Of a stretch of DNA of 64,000 nucleotides, positions 1-8,870 are shown piece by piece (positions within the stretch are counted from its first letter, which is position 1; the number at the start of each line of letters is the position of its first letter). Both the position numbers and the translations under genes were made by a program. A model generated the notes under the pieces. That model made no database searches, was not told where the DNA came from, and was given only the letters and a program-made list of their open reading frames with translations. This DNA comes from ZC4RG30 sp039917615 (lineage in GTDB: Bacteria; Pseudomonadota; Gammaproteobacteria; Steroidobacterales; Steroidobacteraceae): NCBI GenBank assembly GCA_039917615.1, contig JBDSJD010000038.1, positions 1-64,000 of the forward strand, read 5' to 3'.

Positions 1-127
1 GTAGCGGCGGTTATCCCGCTTCACTCAAACCGGCCCGGCATCCTCCGGAATGGTGGCCCGGCATAAACCGGAATCCCGGCCCGCCATGGTCCGGAACTGT
101 GGCCCGGCATCAACCGGAATACGCACA
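1..127. mobile_element. Terminus of an IS21-family-like insertion sequence, rest outside window
   Basis: Four copies of a 20-bp unit of the form ggcccggcat-NNN-ccggaat begin at 32, 55, 78 and 101, an exact 23-bp period. The last copy runs into ...tacgcaca ending at 127. Read inward from the GNAT gene the element begins TGTGCGTATTCCGG, with the TG/CA end typical of IS21. Multiple spaced terminal repeats are known transposase-binding sites in IS21 elements. No transposase (istA/istB) lies inside the window. The family assignment comes from the repeat layout only. Confidence 0.6.
32..120. repeat. Four tandem 20-bp terminal repeats, 23-bp period
   Basis: Units lie at 32-51, 55-74, 78-97 and 101-120, separated by 3-nt spacers. 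Units 1, 2 and 4 differ mainly in the three central bases; unit 3 is the most divergent (ggcccgccat, ccggaac). They are interpreted as the internal terminal repeats of the insertion sequence end. Confidence 0.75.
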
Positions 128-365
128 GGATGAACACATCGTTTAGAAAGGCGATCGTCGCGTAGTCTGATATCACGCGGGCGAAGCCAACCTGTCGATC
201 GCCGTCCAATAGAGCGAAGCACAGGGAGTGCTTGAGGGATTCTTCAACGGTGGCCTTCGGAATCCCTTTCGCCCAATACGAGGTTGCGAGGAAAGCTGCG
301 ATCACCGAAGCATCCTGCTTGGCTGGATCGCACGTGATCGTGAATGTGCCGCTAATCCAGTTCAT
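128..365 (-). pseudogene. GNAT-family acetyltransferase, 3' end removed by insertion sequence
   Basis: The reading frame starts at ATG 365 and gives about 79 residues resembling the N-terminal half of small GNAT N-acetyltransferases: a motif around FALLDGDRQVGFARVISDYA followed by the beta-strand FLNDVF, which in intact relatives precedes the acetyl-CoA pyrophosphate-binding loop. That loop and everything after it are missing, because at 127/128 the frame runs into the IS terminal repeats and reads 30-odd artefactual residues. The remnant should be non-functional because the acetyl-CoA site is lost. It lies 66 bp downstream of the GFA-family gene in the same direction. Confidence 0.7.
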
Positions 366-403
366 GAGGCAGACCTCGCACGGACGGCTGATTGCGGCGG
401 ATA

Positions 404-424
404 GCGCCCGAGTTCAGCGGGCGC
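404..424. terminator. GC-rich stem-loop between GFA gene and GNAT remnant
   Basis: GCGCCCG at 404-410 pairs perfectly with CGGGCGC at 418-424 around a 7-nt loop, 7 nt beyond the stop codon of the GFA-family gene. No clear T-run follows on the - strand, so this is at best a weak terminator; it may equally be part of a cassette recombination site. Confidence 0.35.
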
Positions 425-431
425 GCGCATT

Positions 432-812
432 TTATGGCGGTCCAGATTGCTGCATGCGGTTGCGATCAGCGGGATGATTGACTCCGTCATTGACCGGCAC
501 TCCCTGCACCAAGTTTGGATCGACCCCGTCGAGACAACCTAGGTTATAGCCGAACTGGTTAGGCTTTGATCGACGGCGATGATGAGTATAGATTCCGCAT
601 CGAGAGCAGAAATAGTGCTCCGCCGTCTTTGTATTGAATTTATAGACAGTAAGTAGCTCCTGCCCCTTTACGACTCGCAACCCTTCAAGCGAGACAGCAC
701 CCATAACTGCGCCCTTGCGTTTGCACATAGAGCAGGTGCAACGTCGTGCGTCCACTACGCCGTCGGGAAGCGTCAGCTCCAGAACAACGCCACCGCAGTG
801 GCAGCTCGCCAT
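432..812 (-). CDS. GFA / CENP-V family zinc protein
   Basis: A 126-residue protein of the GFA (glutathione-dependent formaldehyde-activating) fold. Zinc-ligand cysteines are visible as SCHCGG (Cys4, Cys6), CTCSMC (Cys25, Cys27, Cys30) and FCSRCG (Cys69, Cys72), and the C-terminus has the family-typical GCLDGVDP and DGVNHPADR segments. The start at 812 puts the first Cys-x-Cys at residue 4 as in relatives; the frame is open further upstream, but that segment runs through the inverted repeat at 885-908 and is unlikely to be coding. Real activity is not assured: many members are of unknown substrate. Its surroundings (GTTAGGC heptamers upstream, truncated GNAT downstream) suggest cassette-type acquisition. 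Confidence 0.8.
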   Translation of the reverse strand: MASCHCGGVVLELTLPDGVVDARRCTCSMCKRKGAVMGAVSLEGLRVVKGQELLTVYKFNTKTAEHYFCSRCGIYTHHRRRSKPNQFGYNLGCLDGVDPNLVQGVPVNDGVNHPADRNRMQQSGPP

Positions 813-884
813 GTGCTTGGGCTGGATTACGACGTCTCCGATCCGACCTATGGGATGCAAAGCCACAGCGCCGCCTAACGGCCC

Positions 885-908
885 GCAGCAGCGGCCGGGC
901 GCTGCTGC
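885..908. repeat. Perfect 8-bp inverted repeat next to GTTAGGC heptamer
   Basis: GCAGCAGC (885-892) and GCTGCTGC (901-908) flank an 8-nt loop. Immediately beyond, the - strand carries GTTAGGC at 873-879, and a second GTTAGGC in the same orientation lies at 962-968. GTTRRRY heptamers next to a hairpin are features of integron attC sites, but the matching second heptamer of a complete attC is not clear here. Confidence 0.4.
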
Positions 909-1023
909 TTTAGCACGCGGGCGCATTGAACGTGCATGGTCGCAGACCGCCCTCGCGCGCGGCCTAACACTTCATCCCTCCCCGCAGCGCCGCATGCGGT
1001 CGTTGGGGGGTACTTCCCAAGAC

Positions 1024-1956
1024 TCACTTTTTGGGACTGCGCGGGCATCCGGCAGCCGCCTGTTGCAACAGGTTCGCGTCCAAGAAGTTCTCCGATAGGT
1101 CCGAGTGGTCGTAGACTTCATTGTGTGTGCCATCAATGGCAACGTGCTCGAACTTGTACGGGAAGTTGTGCTCTTTCAGGCGCTCGCCAATTGCCACTGA
1201 CATCTCGGTGGATGGCCAGAATTCATCGCGACGCGCAGATACCAGGAGGATCGGCCCGTTGATACGCTCCACGGCAATGGACGCCTTCTCCACCGCTACT
1301 TTGTCCTTCAGCATCTCCTCCCAGGCGAGCCGGAGGTTGCGATTGGGGGGAAGTAGAAACGGCACAGCACTCTTCGGTACTGGAACGAAAGCCAGCGGCT
1401 TACCATTAAGGCTGAACGAAGGGGTGTCCAAGGTGCTGGTGTGGCCCACGAAGACGGCGAAACCCGGCACAAGCCCAACCACTGCTTTGATGTCCGGATA
1501 GTGGCTTGCCAGAAGCAGGGCCAACTCACCACCTTTCGAGGCGCCCAGAACAGCGATGCACTTGCCGTTGACGAGCGGATTGCGCGCTGCCGTCTGGATC
1601 GCTTCATGTATTCCTTCAAGCGCAATGCGATCCAGTTCTTTCGGCGTTCCAGGCGCGTCGAAGTAGCCCACCGCAAGGAAGGCATAGCCTTTTTTCAACG
1701 ACTGCTCCACACCTGGCCTGACTCGGTCCGATGCGAACATGTTTCCACCCTCTGCGCCACCAAAACCGACGATCAGGGGTTGGTTGGTACCAGTCCCCAG
1801 AAAGAGCTTTGCATCCACGTGTCCGTGGTTTTCCGGCAGCGCGCGTTCTATTTCAGCGTCTGCTGCTTGCGCACATTGTGATGCAGCAATGCTGAAAGCC
1901 AGAGCCGCAACTGCTGCTGCATGGCCTTGCCACGACGGCTTCTTCGCGACGGTCAT
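1024..1956 (-). CDS. Exported BAAT/acyl-CoA thioesterase C-terminal-type alpha/beta hydrolase
   Basis: A 310-residue protein with an N-terminal hydrophobic signal segment (about residues 12-31, AALAFSIAASQCAQAA). The nucleophile elbow GASKGGE places Ser at about residue 140, and the G-x-S-K-G-G-E signature is the one found in bile-acid-CoA:amino-acid acyltransferase and acyl-CoA thioesterase C-terminal domains. A likely Asp lies in SARRDEFWP (about 244) and the His in DGTHNEVYDH (about 278), completing a Ser-Asp-His triad. Start 1956 is chosen over the longer frame to 1995 because GGAGG sits 4 nt before it. The N-terminal Ig-like domain of the eukaryotic enzymes is absent, so the substrate cannot be named. 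Confidence 0.75.
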   Translation of the reverse strand: MTVAKKPSWQGHAAAVAALAFSIAASQCAQAADAEIERALPENHGHVDAKLFLGTGTNQPLIVGFGGAEGGNMFASDRVRPGVEQSLKKGYAFLAVGYFDAPGTPKELDRIALEGIHEAIQTAARNPLVNGKCIAVLGASKGGELALLLASHYPDIKAVVGLVPGFAVFVGHTSTLDTPSFSLNGKPLAFVPVPKSAVPFLLPPNRNLRLAWEEMLKDKVAVEKASIAVERINGPILLVSARRDEFWPSTEMSVAIGERLKEHNFPYKFEHVAIDGTHNEVYDHSDLSENFLDANLLQQAAAGCPRSPKK

Positions 1957-2100
1957 GTTACCTCCATCTTTTCGGTGCTGCTCAACGTCCCGCATCGGCG
2001 ACTGGGCGCCGCACGCTCGGCGCAGGGTCGCAGAGCCGCGCCAATGGTTTCCAGTCTAGACAAGCTTCTGCGCATGGGCCTTCCTCTCTTATCCCTGCTG

Positions 2101-2481
2101 CTACGGTCTGTATTCTTTCAGCAGTTCCCGAACCGTTTCTGAAGGTCTACAAAGCCGTGTGGCCCCAAGCCCACGCACAATGGGCCGGTTGATCAGTATT
2201 GGTTGCGCGATCATCAGGTCGATCAGCTGGTCATCGGTCCAGTGATCTGCGGCGAGACCCAGCTCATGATAAGGAGTGCCCTTCTCCCGCAGTAGCTGAC
2301 GCGGCGACATTGCCATTTCAGCCAGCAGTTGGTGCAGGGTCTCGCGATCCGGCGGCGCCTTCAGGTATTCGATGATCACAGGTTCGATCCCGGCTTCGCG
2401 GATCAAGCCCAGCACATTCCGGGACGTACCACAGGCGGGGTTGTGCCAGATGGTGACAATGCCTTCTGCGTGCTGAGCCAT
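2101..2481 (-). CDS. arsC: Arsenate reductase, glutaredoxin-dependent type
   Basis: A 126-residue ArsC/Spx-fold protein. The catalytic cysteine is Cys17 in HNPACGTSRN, and the conserved INRPIV segment lies near residues 97-102, where the family keeps an oxyanion-binding Arg. The expected reaction is reduction of arsenate to arsenite with glutathione/glutaredoxin. It is slightly shorter than the E. coli enzyme (141 residues), mostly at the C-terminus. No arsenite pump or ArsR regulator is adjacent, so its role in resistance here is inferred from family alone. It lies 90 bp downstream of the DUF6152 gene on the same strand. Confidence 0.88.
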   Translation of the reverse strand: MAQHAEGIVTIWHNPACGTSRNVLGLIREAGIEPVIIEYLKAPPDRETLHQLLAEMAMSPRQLLREKGTPYHELGLAADHWTDDQLIDLMIAQPILINRPIVRGLGATRLCRPSETVRELLKEYRP

Positions 2482-2571
2482 GAGACCTCTGACTAAGGTT
2501 TTGCAGCAGCATCGAAGGGGTGATTGGCCCCGTCGGTCACTTCCACAGGCAGCTCGGGGTTGCTGCGCCGC

Positions 2572-3615
2572 TTATTTCTGTGCCCCGACGTTCAGATACG
2601 TCTTCGCGGAGTCCACATCACAGTTGAAATCGCTGATCTTGTACTCGGGCGAGTAGCTGAAACTGAATGTCTCCACGACTGGTTGGGTGAGATACACCGG
2701 ATCAGTCAACGTGAACGTCACCTTCATCGTGTGCCCATCGGGGCCCATCGTGTACCGCTCCACCAATTGCTTTTGATCGCTGGAATCCAGGCCGCGACCG
2801 TTGCCCCACCGCTGTGCCGAGAAATTCGCCGTTTCAATGACCAGTATGTTGCCCTCCATGCGTCCGATCGAGTGACCAATATGTGAGCGCGGAGCGTTGG
2901 CGGGATGGGACTTCTGATCCATATGGATGGTGCGCAGCACATCCATATACTCGTAATGAAATTCCAGGTTGTTGCCCTTGCGGGTGATGCTGCGCGGATA
3001 GACGCCGTAGATCGAGCGTGGCAGCCCATGTTTCTCGCAATTGAGGACGGGATCTTTTTCCTCGGCGTATTCGGCCAGGACCGTCTTGCCCTTTTGGGTC
3101 ACTGAGTAGGACACTGGATCGAAGAACGCGCGCGTACCGCCTTCAGGAATCCAGCCCATCAACGACCACGTGCCAGTGAAATCGCTGGAGCCAGGCCCCT
3201 TGGGCGTCTGCGCCGTGCGCTGCGAAGCGTCCTGCTCGCGGCCGAAGACCGTGCCGTCCTCTTTCGTAATGCGATTGAAAGTGACGTACTTCTTTTTCGG
3301 GTCTCGATCGGGAGAGCCGCGGAATGTGATCACATCGCCCGGCTTGAACTTGTCGCGAGATGTGATGCCTGTCGACCTCATCGCTGGCACCGAAGGCAGC
3401 TCCACCAGCCATTGCTCTTTGACGCCCTCGGGACTGGCACGCTCAAGGTACAGGTGCGAATGCGGATTGTTGAATTCAAATTTGGTCACGGTCGCGCGAA
3501 ACTCGACAGTCTGTCGGGTATCGAAATTCGCGGTGGAATGGTGAGCGCTCACCCCTGCGCCCAATGTCATGCCCGCGACACCGATGGCGTAGCGTACTTC
3601 GTTGCGGCTAAACAT
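2572..3615 (-). CDS. DUF6152-type secreted protein of unknown function
   Basis: A 347-residue protein with a signal-like N-terminus ending near SAHHS. The AHHS...NFD start followed by a small beta-rich domain is the hallmark of DUF6152 proteins. The remainder (about residues 145-347) is a beta-rich segment often found fused to it, with repeated polar strands such as GTWSLMGW and RGLDSSDQKQLVERY. GGGGGAA precedes the ATG. No catalytic motif is recognisable. It is divergent from the GH95 gene across 172 bp, which must hold both promoters. Confidence 0.65.
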   Translation of the reverse strand: MFSRNEVRYAIGVAGMTLGAGVSAHHSTANFDTRQTVEFRATVTKFEFNNPHSHLYLERASPEGVKEQWLVELPSVPAMRSTGITSRDKFKPGDVITFRGSPDRDPKKKYVTFNRITKEDGTVFGREQDASQRTAQTPKGPGSSDFTGTWSLMGWIPEGGTRAFFDPVSYSVTQKGKTVLAEYAEEKDPVLNCEKHGLPRSIYGVYPRSITRKGNNLEFHYEYMDVLRTIHMDQKSHPANAPRSHIGHSIGRMEGNILVIETANFSAQRWGNGRGLDSSDQKQLVERYTMGPDGHTMKVTFTLTDPVYLTQPVVETFSFSYSPEYKISDFNCDVDSAKTYLNVGAQK

Positions 3616-3787
3616 TTTTCATTCCCCCGTGTTTGCAATCCATTCGCTACGTGAGATTACTCCGACTGCGGCCCGCAGCGGAAGGCTACTGCAGTGCGGG
3701 ACCCGCGTGCCGGGCAGCCTGCGACCCGCTCACCGAATCGTGCATACTGCGTTTTTATGGGATTGCGGACGGGGGGAGCCTTTGCGC

Positions 3788-6061
3788 ATGAGAAAGATTC
3801 TTGCTCTTCTATGGTCCGGCTTCACTCTTTTCGCAGCTTTTTCCGCGCACGCGGCCAGCGCCCCCAACACAGTGCTCTGGTACGACCAACCGGCACGGTC
3901 CTGGATGACCGAAGCTCTGCCGATCGGGTCAGGCTCCCTCGGGGCCATGTTGTTCGGCCTCACCACCACCGAGCGGGTGCAGTTCAATCAAAACACCCTG
4001 TGGACGGGCGACGAAAGAGACGCCGGCCGCTATCAGGCCTTCGGCGACGTATTCATACAGCTGAATCACGCGGATCCGACCGATTATCAGCGCCTGCTCG
4101 ATATCGAGGGTTCGATCCAGCGCGTTGCCTATCGATCAGGGGGTATCGCCTATCGCCGCGAAGCCTTCGCCAGCCATCCGGCCGGGGTGATCGTGATCCG
4201 GTTGACCGCCGACAAGCCGGGCAGCCATTCGGGCCGCATCTGGCTTTCCGACATGCATGGCGCGGTGGTGACGGCTTCGGGTGCGCGGCTGACGGCAGCA
4301 GGACAGCTCGAAAAAAGCGGTCTGCGCTACGAATCCCAGTTGCTCGTGCAGAACACTGGCGGTCGGGTTCGCATCGAGAGCACGCCGCTCTCTACGGCCG
4401 ACGCGCCGCTTTCCGGCATCCCCAATGTGGCGAAAGTCGTCCTACCTGGTACCTATCTCGTATTCGAGAATTGTACGACCCTGAATCTGATCCTCTCTGC
4501 CGACACGGACTATCTGCCGGACCACGCCAAGGGCTGGCGTGGCGAAGCGCCCCACGCCAAGGTGACGCGGCGCGTCGACGCCGCGGCGAGGAAGACATTC
4601 GAGGCGCTCTACGCGGCGCACGCCGCCGACTACCGCGCGCTCTTCCGCCGCTTCAACCTCGACCTTGGGGAGACTGCGACGCAGCTTGCCTCCCTGCCTA
4701 CCGATAGAAGATTGATCGCCTACAACCGCCAAATGACGGTCGATCCGGATCTCGAGGAACTCTTCGTTCAGTATGGCCGCTATCTGTTGATCAGCTCGTC
4801 GCGTCCCGGCGGTCTGCCGGCCAATCTTCAAGGGCTATGGAACGATTCCAACGAACCGCCGTGGCGCAGCGATTATCACTCCAATATCAACATCCAGATG
4901 AACTACTGGCCTGCCGAGCCGACGAGCCTCGGCGATTTGCACCGGCCGATGCTCGACTATTTCGTCACCCAAGTGCCGGTGGCCCGCCTGCGTACGCGCG
5001 AAGACCCTGACTTCGGCCCCAAGGTGCGCGGCTGGACCGTGCGCACCGAGAACGGCATCTTCGGCGGTGGCAGCTGGAACTGGAACCCGCCGGGCAGTGC
5101 CTGGTACGCCCAGCACGTCTGGGAGCATTACGCTTTCTCGCAGGACAAGGGCTATCTGCGAACGGTGGCCTATCCGTTCCTCAAGGAGGTCACCGAATTC
5201 TGGGAGGACATGCTGGTGCAACGCCCGGATGGAACGCTCGTCACGCCTATCGGCTGGTCGCCGGAGCATGGGCCGAAGGAACCCGGCGTCACCTATGACC
5301 AGGAGATCATCTTCGACCTCTTTACGAACTACATCGATGCGGCGAATGTGCTTGGCGTGGACAGGGCCTATCGCAACAAAATCGCCGACATGCGCAGACG
5401 CTTGTTGATCCCCAAGATCGGCAAATGGGGCCAGCTGCAAGAGTGGGAGACAGACCGCGACGATCCGGAGGACCAGCATCGGCATGCAAGCCATCTTTTT
5501 GCCCTGCACCCCGGCCGTCAGATCACGGCCAGTGGCACGCCCGATCTCTTCGAGGCGGCCAAGGTTTCCCTGCGCGCCCGGGGCGATGGCGGCACGGGTT
5601 GGAGCCGGGCATGGAAAATCAATTTCTGGGCGCGCTTTCAGGACGGCGACCATGCCTATCTGATGCTGCGCAGTCTGATGACGCCGGTGAACACGGTCGG
5701 AACTGACGTAAAGGACGGCGGTGGTATCTACCCGAACCTTTTCGATGCCCACCCGCCGTTCCAGATCGACGGCAATTTCGGCGCAACGGCCGGCGTGGCC
5801 GAGATGCTTTTGCAGTCGCATGAAGGCGATGTCCATCTGCTGCCGGCGCTGCCGTCCGCCTGGCGCGACGGTACGGTCACGGGCTTGCGCGCGCGCGGCG
5901 GCTTTAGCGTCGATATGAAATGGACGGACGGCAAGCTTGTCACCGCGTTGGTGCGCGGCCCGAAGAACGGGACGGCCATGGTTCGCTATGGCGCCGCGGT
6001 CAAGACAATCGCCCTCGGGTCCACGGGCGCCGCGACGCTCAGCGCCGCAGCATTTCGCTGA
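3788..6061 (+). CDS. GH95 alpha-L-fucosidase, secreted
   Basis: A 757-residue glycoside hydrolase of family 95, expected to release alpha-1,2-linked L-fucose (some members act on L-galactose) by inversion. A signal peptide spans residues 1-24 (MRKILALLW ... FSAHA). The N-terminal beta-sandwich domain begins WYDQPARSWMTEALPIGSG. The catalytic (alpha/alpha)6 barrel carries the Asn pair in SNINIQMNYWPAE (about 366 and 368), a Glu in GWSPEHGP (about 495) and Asp in DGNFGATAG (about 660), matching the acid/base network known for bifidobacterial AfcA. Start 3788 has GGGGGAG upstream; the longer frame from 3602 would run through the divergent promoter region. Full length for the family. Confidence 0.88.
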   Translation: MRKILALLWSGFTLFAAFSAHAASAPNTVLWYDQPARSWMTEALPIGSGSLGAMLFGLTTTERVQFNQNTLWTGDERDAGRYQAFGDVFIQLNHADPTDYQRLLDIEGSIQRVAYRSGGIAYRREAFASHPAGVIVIRLTADKPGSHSGRIWLSDMHGAVVTASGARLTAAGQLEKSGLRYESQLLVQNTGGRVRIESTPLSTADAPLSGIPNVAKVVLPGTYLVFENCTTLNLILSADTDYLPDHAKGWRGEAPHAKVTRRVDAAARKTFEALYAAHAADYRALFRRFNLDLGETATQLASLPTDRRLIAYNRQMTVDPDLEELFVQYGRYLLISSSRPGGLPANLQGLWNDSNEPPWRSDYHSNINIQMNYWPAEPTSLGDLHRPMLDYFVTQVPVARLRTREDPDFGPKVRGWTVRTENGIFGGGSWNWNPPGSAWYAQHVWEHYAFSQDKGYLRTVAYPFLKEVTEFWEDMLVQRPDGTLVTPIGWSPEHGPKEPGVTYDQEIIFDLFTNYIDAANVLGVDRAYRNKIADMRRRLLIPKIGKWGQLQEWETDRDDPEDQHRHASHLFALHPGRQITASGTPDLFEAAKVSLRARGDGGTGWSRAWKINFWARFQDGDHAYLMLRSLMTPVNTVGTDVKDGGGIYPNLFDAHPPFQIDGNFGATAGVAEMLLQSHEGDVHLLPALPSAWRDGTVTGLRARGGFSVDMKWTDGKLVTALVRGPKNGTAMVRYGAAVKTIALGSTGAATLSAAAFR

Positions 6062-6113
6062 GGTTGCCTTCAGGCGGCAGCTGCGAACACTGGCACGAGC
6101 TCCGGACTGATCA

Positions 6114-8870
6114 TCACAACGCCCGCTCTACCCGGTGGGTACCGGAGCCGATGGGGACCTTGACGTAGGCTCCGTCTTGCGTACCCGCGACACTCGCGCC
6201 GTCGACGCGCACGGTGTTGTTCGTGACCGAGCCTTTCGGCACGTGCACGAAGGACGTGACGTTCACCGGCAGGCTCACCGTCATCGCATAGCGATCGCCA
6301 CTGCGCTCCCACGACACCGAGATGTCGCCGCGGTCCGTCGGAATCGTGCCGCGGGCGGAAAGCAGTTTCGTCCCGAACAGCAGCGGCTTGATCTGCACGT
6401 CTTCGTAGCCGGGCTTCGTCGGCTTGATGCCGAGGATGTAGCGCACATAGCCCTCCAGTCCCGCGGCACCCCACGCGTGCGACTGGCTGTTGTCCTCTGT
6501 GTTCGAGTTCCAGGATTCCCACGTCGCGGTGCCGCCGAGCGCGAGTGTGCGAGCCCAGCCGGGCCATTCGGCGTTGGTGAAAAGCTCGATGAGCTGCTCG
6601 CCTTCGCCTGCTTCGCCGAGACCGCGCACGAGGAACAACGCCGTGACCATGCCGACGCTCATCTTCAGTTCTTTCACTTTCGCAATGACGCTCGCGCGCT
6701 GCGCGTCTGGCACGAGGCCGAGCGCGAGCGGAAACATGTTGGCGTGCTGCGAGGCATTGGCGCTCGGCTTTTCGTCGGCGTAGAGTCCGTCGATGTATAC
6801 GCCGTCGCCGGTGAGCAGCTTCGCGTTGATCGCGGTTTTAAGTTCGTTGGCGCGGATGCGGTAGAGATCGCGATCGGCGGTGTGACCAATGGCGCCGGCA
6901 ATGCGCGACATCGCGTCGAAGTCCGCGTAAGCCCAGTAGTTGATCACTGCGCGGCCGGAGGTGAGCATGTCGTAGCCGTAACGCATCGACGCCGGCCAGT
7001 CGATGATGCCGCGGTCGTAGCTGCCGCCGCCGCCGGGAAGATCGGTGATAAGACCGGTGGTGGCGCGGCGCGCCCGATAAACATACTCGCTCACCGCTTT
7101 CAAATACGAGTAGTGCGTGCGCAGGAATTCGGCATCGCCCGTCTCCATGTAGTAATCCCACACCCAGACGAGGAAGGCCTGCGTGTAATCGGGGATGTCG
7201 CGGCCATTGTCGTTGTTCGGGTAGACCGCGTTGATCCGGCCGCGATTGGCCTCGGTGTTCCAGAACTGATCCATCGACGCGAGAAACTCGTTCAATTGTC
7301 GGAGCGTGAGCAGGCGCTCATGGACTACCGGCATCGCGACTGTGCTCATGATCGCGCCATCGCCGAGGAACCCACCTTTTTCCCGCGTGGGCGTATCGAC
7401 GAATTCCTCCTGCGCGTTGACCGCGATCGAGCGCTTCATGAAATCCCACACGGCGTTGAGCGTCGGATTCGGCGATGTGAACGCGGAGCGCGTCTCGTCG
7501 AGCTGACTGTGGCGGACGACGAACTTGACTTTCTCCGGCGTGATCCGCACGGGCGAATTCTCGATCTGCAAGTAGCGCATTCCGAAGTATTCGACGGGCG
7601 CGTAGGTGAAAGCGCCGCCATTGAGCTCCGCGAAGTAGCCGAGGTTCGTGCTCTGGTTTTTGGTGGGATCGACGCGGCCGTCGGCGCCAAGCATGTAGCC
7701 GCCCGTCATCGTGACAAGCTGGCCGGGCGTGCCGCCCTCGAACGTGACGCGCGGCATGCCGGCATAAACTTTGCCGAGGTCCACGAGGTAGGCGTTGTCG
7801 CCGAGAGATTTCACGGTGGCAGGCGTGATTTCCTTTTCGACAATGCGCGTGAGGTCGGGCTGCAGCGGGTTAATCCACGGCGCGGTCGGATGCGGGCCGA
7901 TAACATCGGCGCCGGCCCACGCTGCATCATCGAAGCCAGGCTGGTTCCAGTTCGGCAAAACCTGACGCGCATCGATGCGCTCAATGAAGCCGACGCCCTC
8001 GCCTGGATTTCGGCTGAGCTGGCCGAGTACCCATTGTGGTGCCTGCCGTTGTTTCCATCCGCCGTCGGTGCCAACGACGACGCTCGAGCCGTCGGTGTAA
8101 TGCACGACGGCTTTCATCAGCACGCCGCGCGCGCTGGTCGCGCGACCCTGGCCGCCACCGAACCAGTGGTTGAAGATGGCAAAGAGATTTGCGCCTGGCT
8201 TCACCCGCGAGGTGATGTCGTAGCCGTTGTAATATTGATATTGCGGGTATTGGTAGGCCGGGCCTTTGCCGACGAGCTGGCCGTTCACGAAAAGCTCATA
8301 CTTGTGCACGCTGGCGATGTAAACGGTGGCGCGGCGGATGGGGCGGTTGGGCAGGTCGGCGCGTTTCCGAAAATACGTGTAGTCGTCCGGGTCGGTGTTG
8401 GTGCGACGAATCCAAGAAGCGCCGGACCAATCCTCGTTGGCGACCGGACCGACCGTGAACGTCGCCGGCGCCGAGAACGGCCCGGGCGCCCCGGTCTTAT
8501 CCCACGTGCGCACCTGCCAGAAATACTGCCGGTCGGCGGCGAGCGCTGAACCCTCGTAGGTGACATGATTCTGATCGCGGCTAGTTACTTCGCCGCTGTC
8601 CCACATTTCGCCACGGCCAGCGTTGAGCGCCGCGGTCGTGGCCGCAACGCGCACCTGGTACTTCGTCTGAATTTCGTTCGCATCGCGATCGTTCACCCGC
8701 CAGCCGAAAAAAGGTTTCGCTCCAATCCCGATCGGACTGGCGGCATCGTTCACCAGCAAAAACGTCGGCGCGCTTGGCGCGGCGGCGAACACCGCTCCCG
8801 CCCAAAACGAGGCGAAAGCGAAACAGAGCAGAAGCGGGAGATGCAGCAGGTACGCCGGCGCCGGCTTCAC
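6114..8870 (-). CDS. GH78 alpha-L-rhamnosidase, secreted
   Basis: A 918-residue family 78 rhamnosidase with signal peptide (about residues 1-30, ending AGAVFAA). Domain order appears to be an N-terminal Fn3-like part, Bac_rhamnosid_N (around RAGKAT... NGQLVGKGPAYQ), a beta-sandwich domain, the (alpha/alpha)6 catalytic barrel and a C-terminal beta domain. The barrel carries DTPTREKGGFLGDG (about 490), equivalent to the conserved D-x-P-x-R-E-(K/R) catalytic segment, and TATWESWN (about 785), holding the second conserved Glu. The GTG start at 8870 overlaps the uxaA stop as GTGA, so the genes are translationally coupled; the open frame continues upstream to 9029 but that part shadows uxaA. It converges with GH95. 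Confidence 0.87.
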   Translation of the reverse strand: MKPAPAYLLHLPLLLCFAFASFWAGAVFAAAPSAPTFLLVNDAASPIGIGAKPFFGWRVNDRDANEIQTKYQVRVAATTAALNAGRGEMWDSGEVTSRDQNHVTYEGSALAADRQYFWQVRTWDKTGAPGPFSAPATFTVGPVANEDWSGASWIRRTNTDPDDYTYFRKRADLPNRPIRRATVYIASVHKYELFVNGQLVGKGPAYQYPQYQYYNGYDITSRVKPGANLFAIFNHWFGGGQGRATSARGVLMKAVVHYTDGSSVVVGTDGGWKQRQAPQWVLGQLSRNPGEGVGFIERIDARQVLPNWNQPGFDDAAWAGADVIGPHPTAPWINPLQPDLTRIVEKEITPATVKSLGDNAYLVDLGKVYAGMPRVTFEGGTPGQLVTMTGGYMLGADGRVDPTKNQSTNLGYFAELNGGAFTYAPVEYFGMRYLQIENSPVRITPEKVKFVVRHSQLDETRSAFTSPNPTLNAVWDFMKRSIAVNAQEEFVDTPTREKGGFLGDGAIMSTVAMPVVHERLLTLRQLNEFLASMDQFWNTEANRGRINAVYPNNDNGRDIPDYTQAFLVWVWDYYMETGDAEFLRTHYSYLKAVSEYVYRARRATTGLITDLPGGGGSYDRGIIDWPASMRYGYDMLTSGRAVINYWAYADFDAMSRIAGAIGHTADRDLYRIRANELKTAINAKLLTGDGVYIDGLYADEKPSANASQHANMFPLALGLVPDAQRASVIAKVKELKMSVGMVTALFLVRGLGEAGEGEQLIELFTNAEWPGWARTLALGGTATWESWNSNTEDNSQSHAWGAAGLEGYVRYILGIKPTKPGYEDVQIKPLLFGTKLLSARGTIPTDRGDISVSWERSGDRYAMTVSLPVNVTSFVHVPKGSVTNNTVRVDGASVAGTQDGAYVKVPIGSGTHRVERAL

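Noticed and set aside
1..127. CRISPR-like repeats
   Set aside because: Spacers are only 3 nt and the units sit at an IS boundary; not a CRISPR array.
962..1015. Complete attC site read on + from GCCTAACACTTCATCCC
   Set aside because: No matching GTTAGGC-type partner with the complementary inner arm follows on that strand.
4835..5836. 333-codon open frame on - opposite the GH95 gene
   Set aside because: Shadow of GH95 with no recognisable family.
6135..8549. 804-codon open frame on + opposite the GH78 gene
   Set aside because: Antisense shadow of a well supported GH78 gene; His/Val/Arg-rich composition, no domain, no ribosome-binding site.
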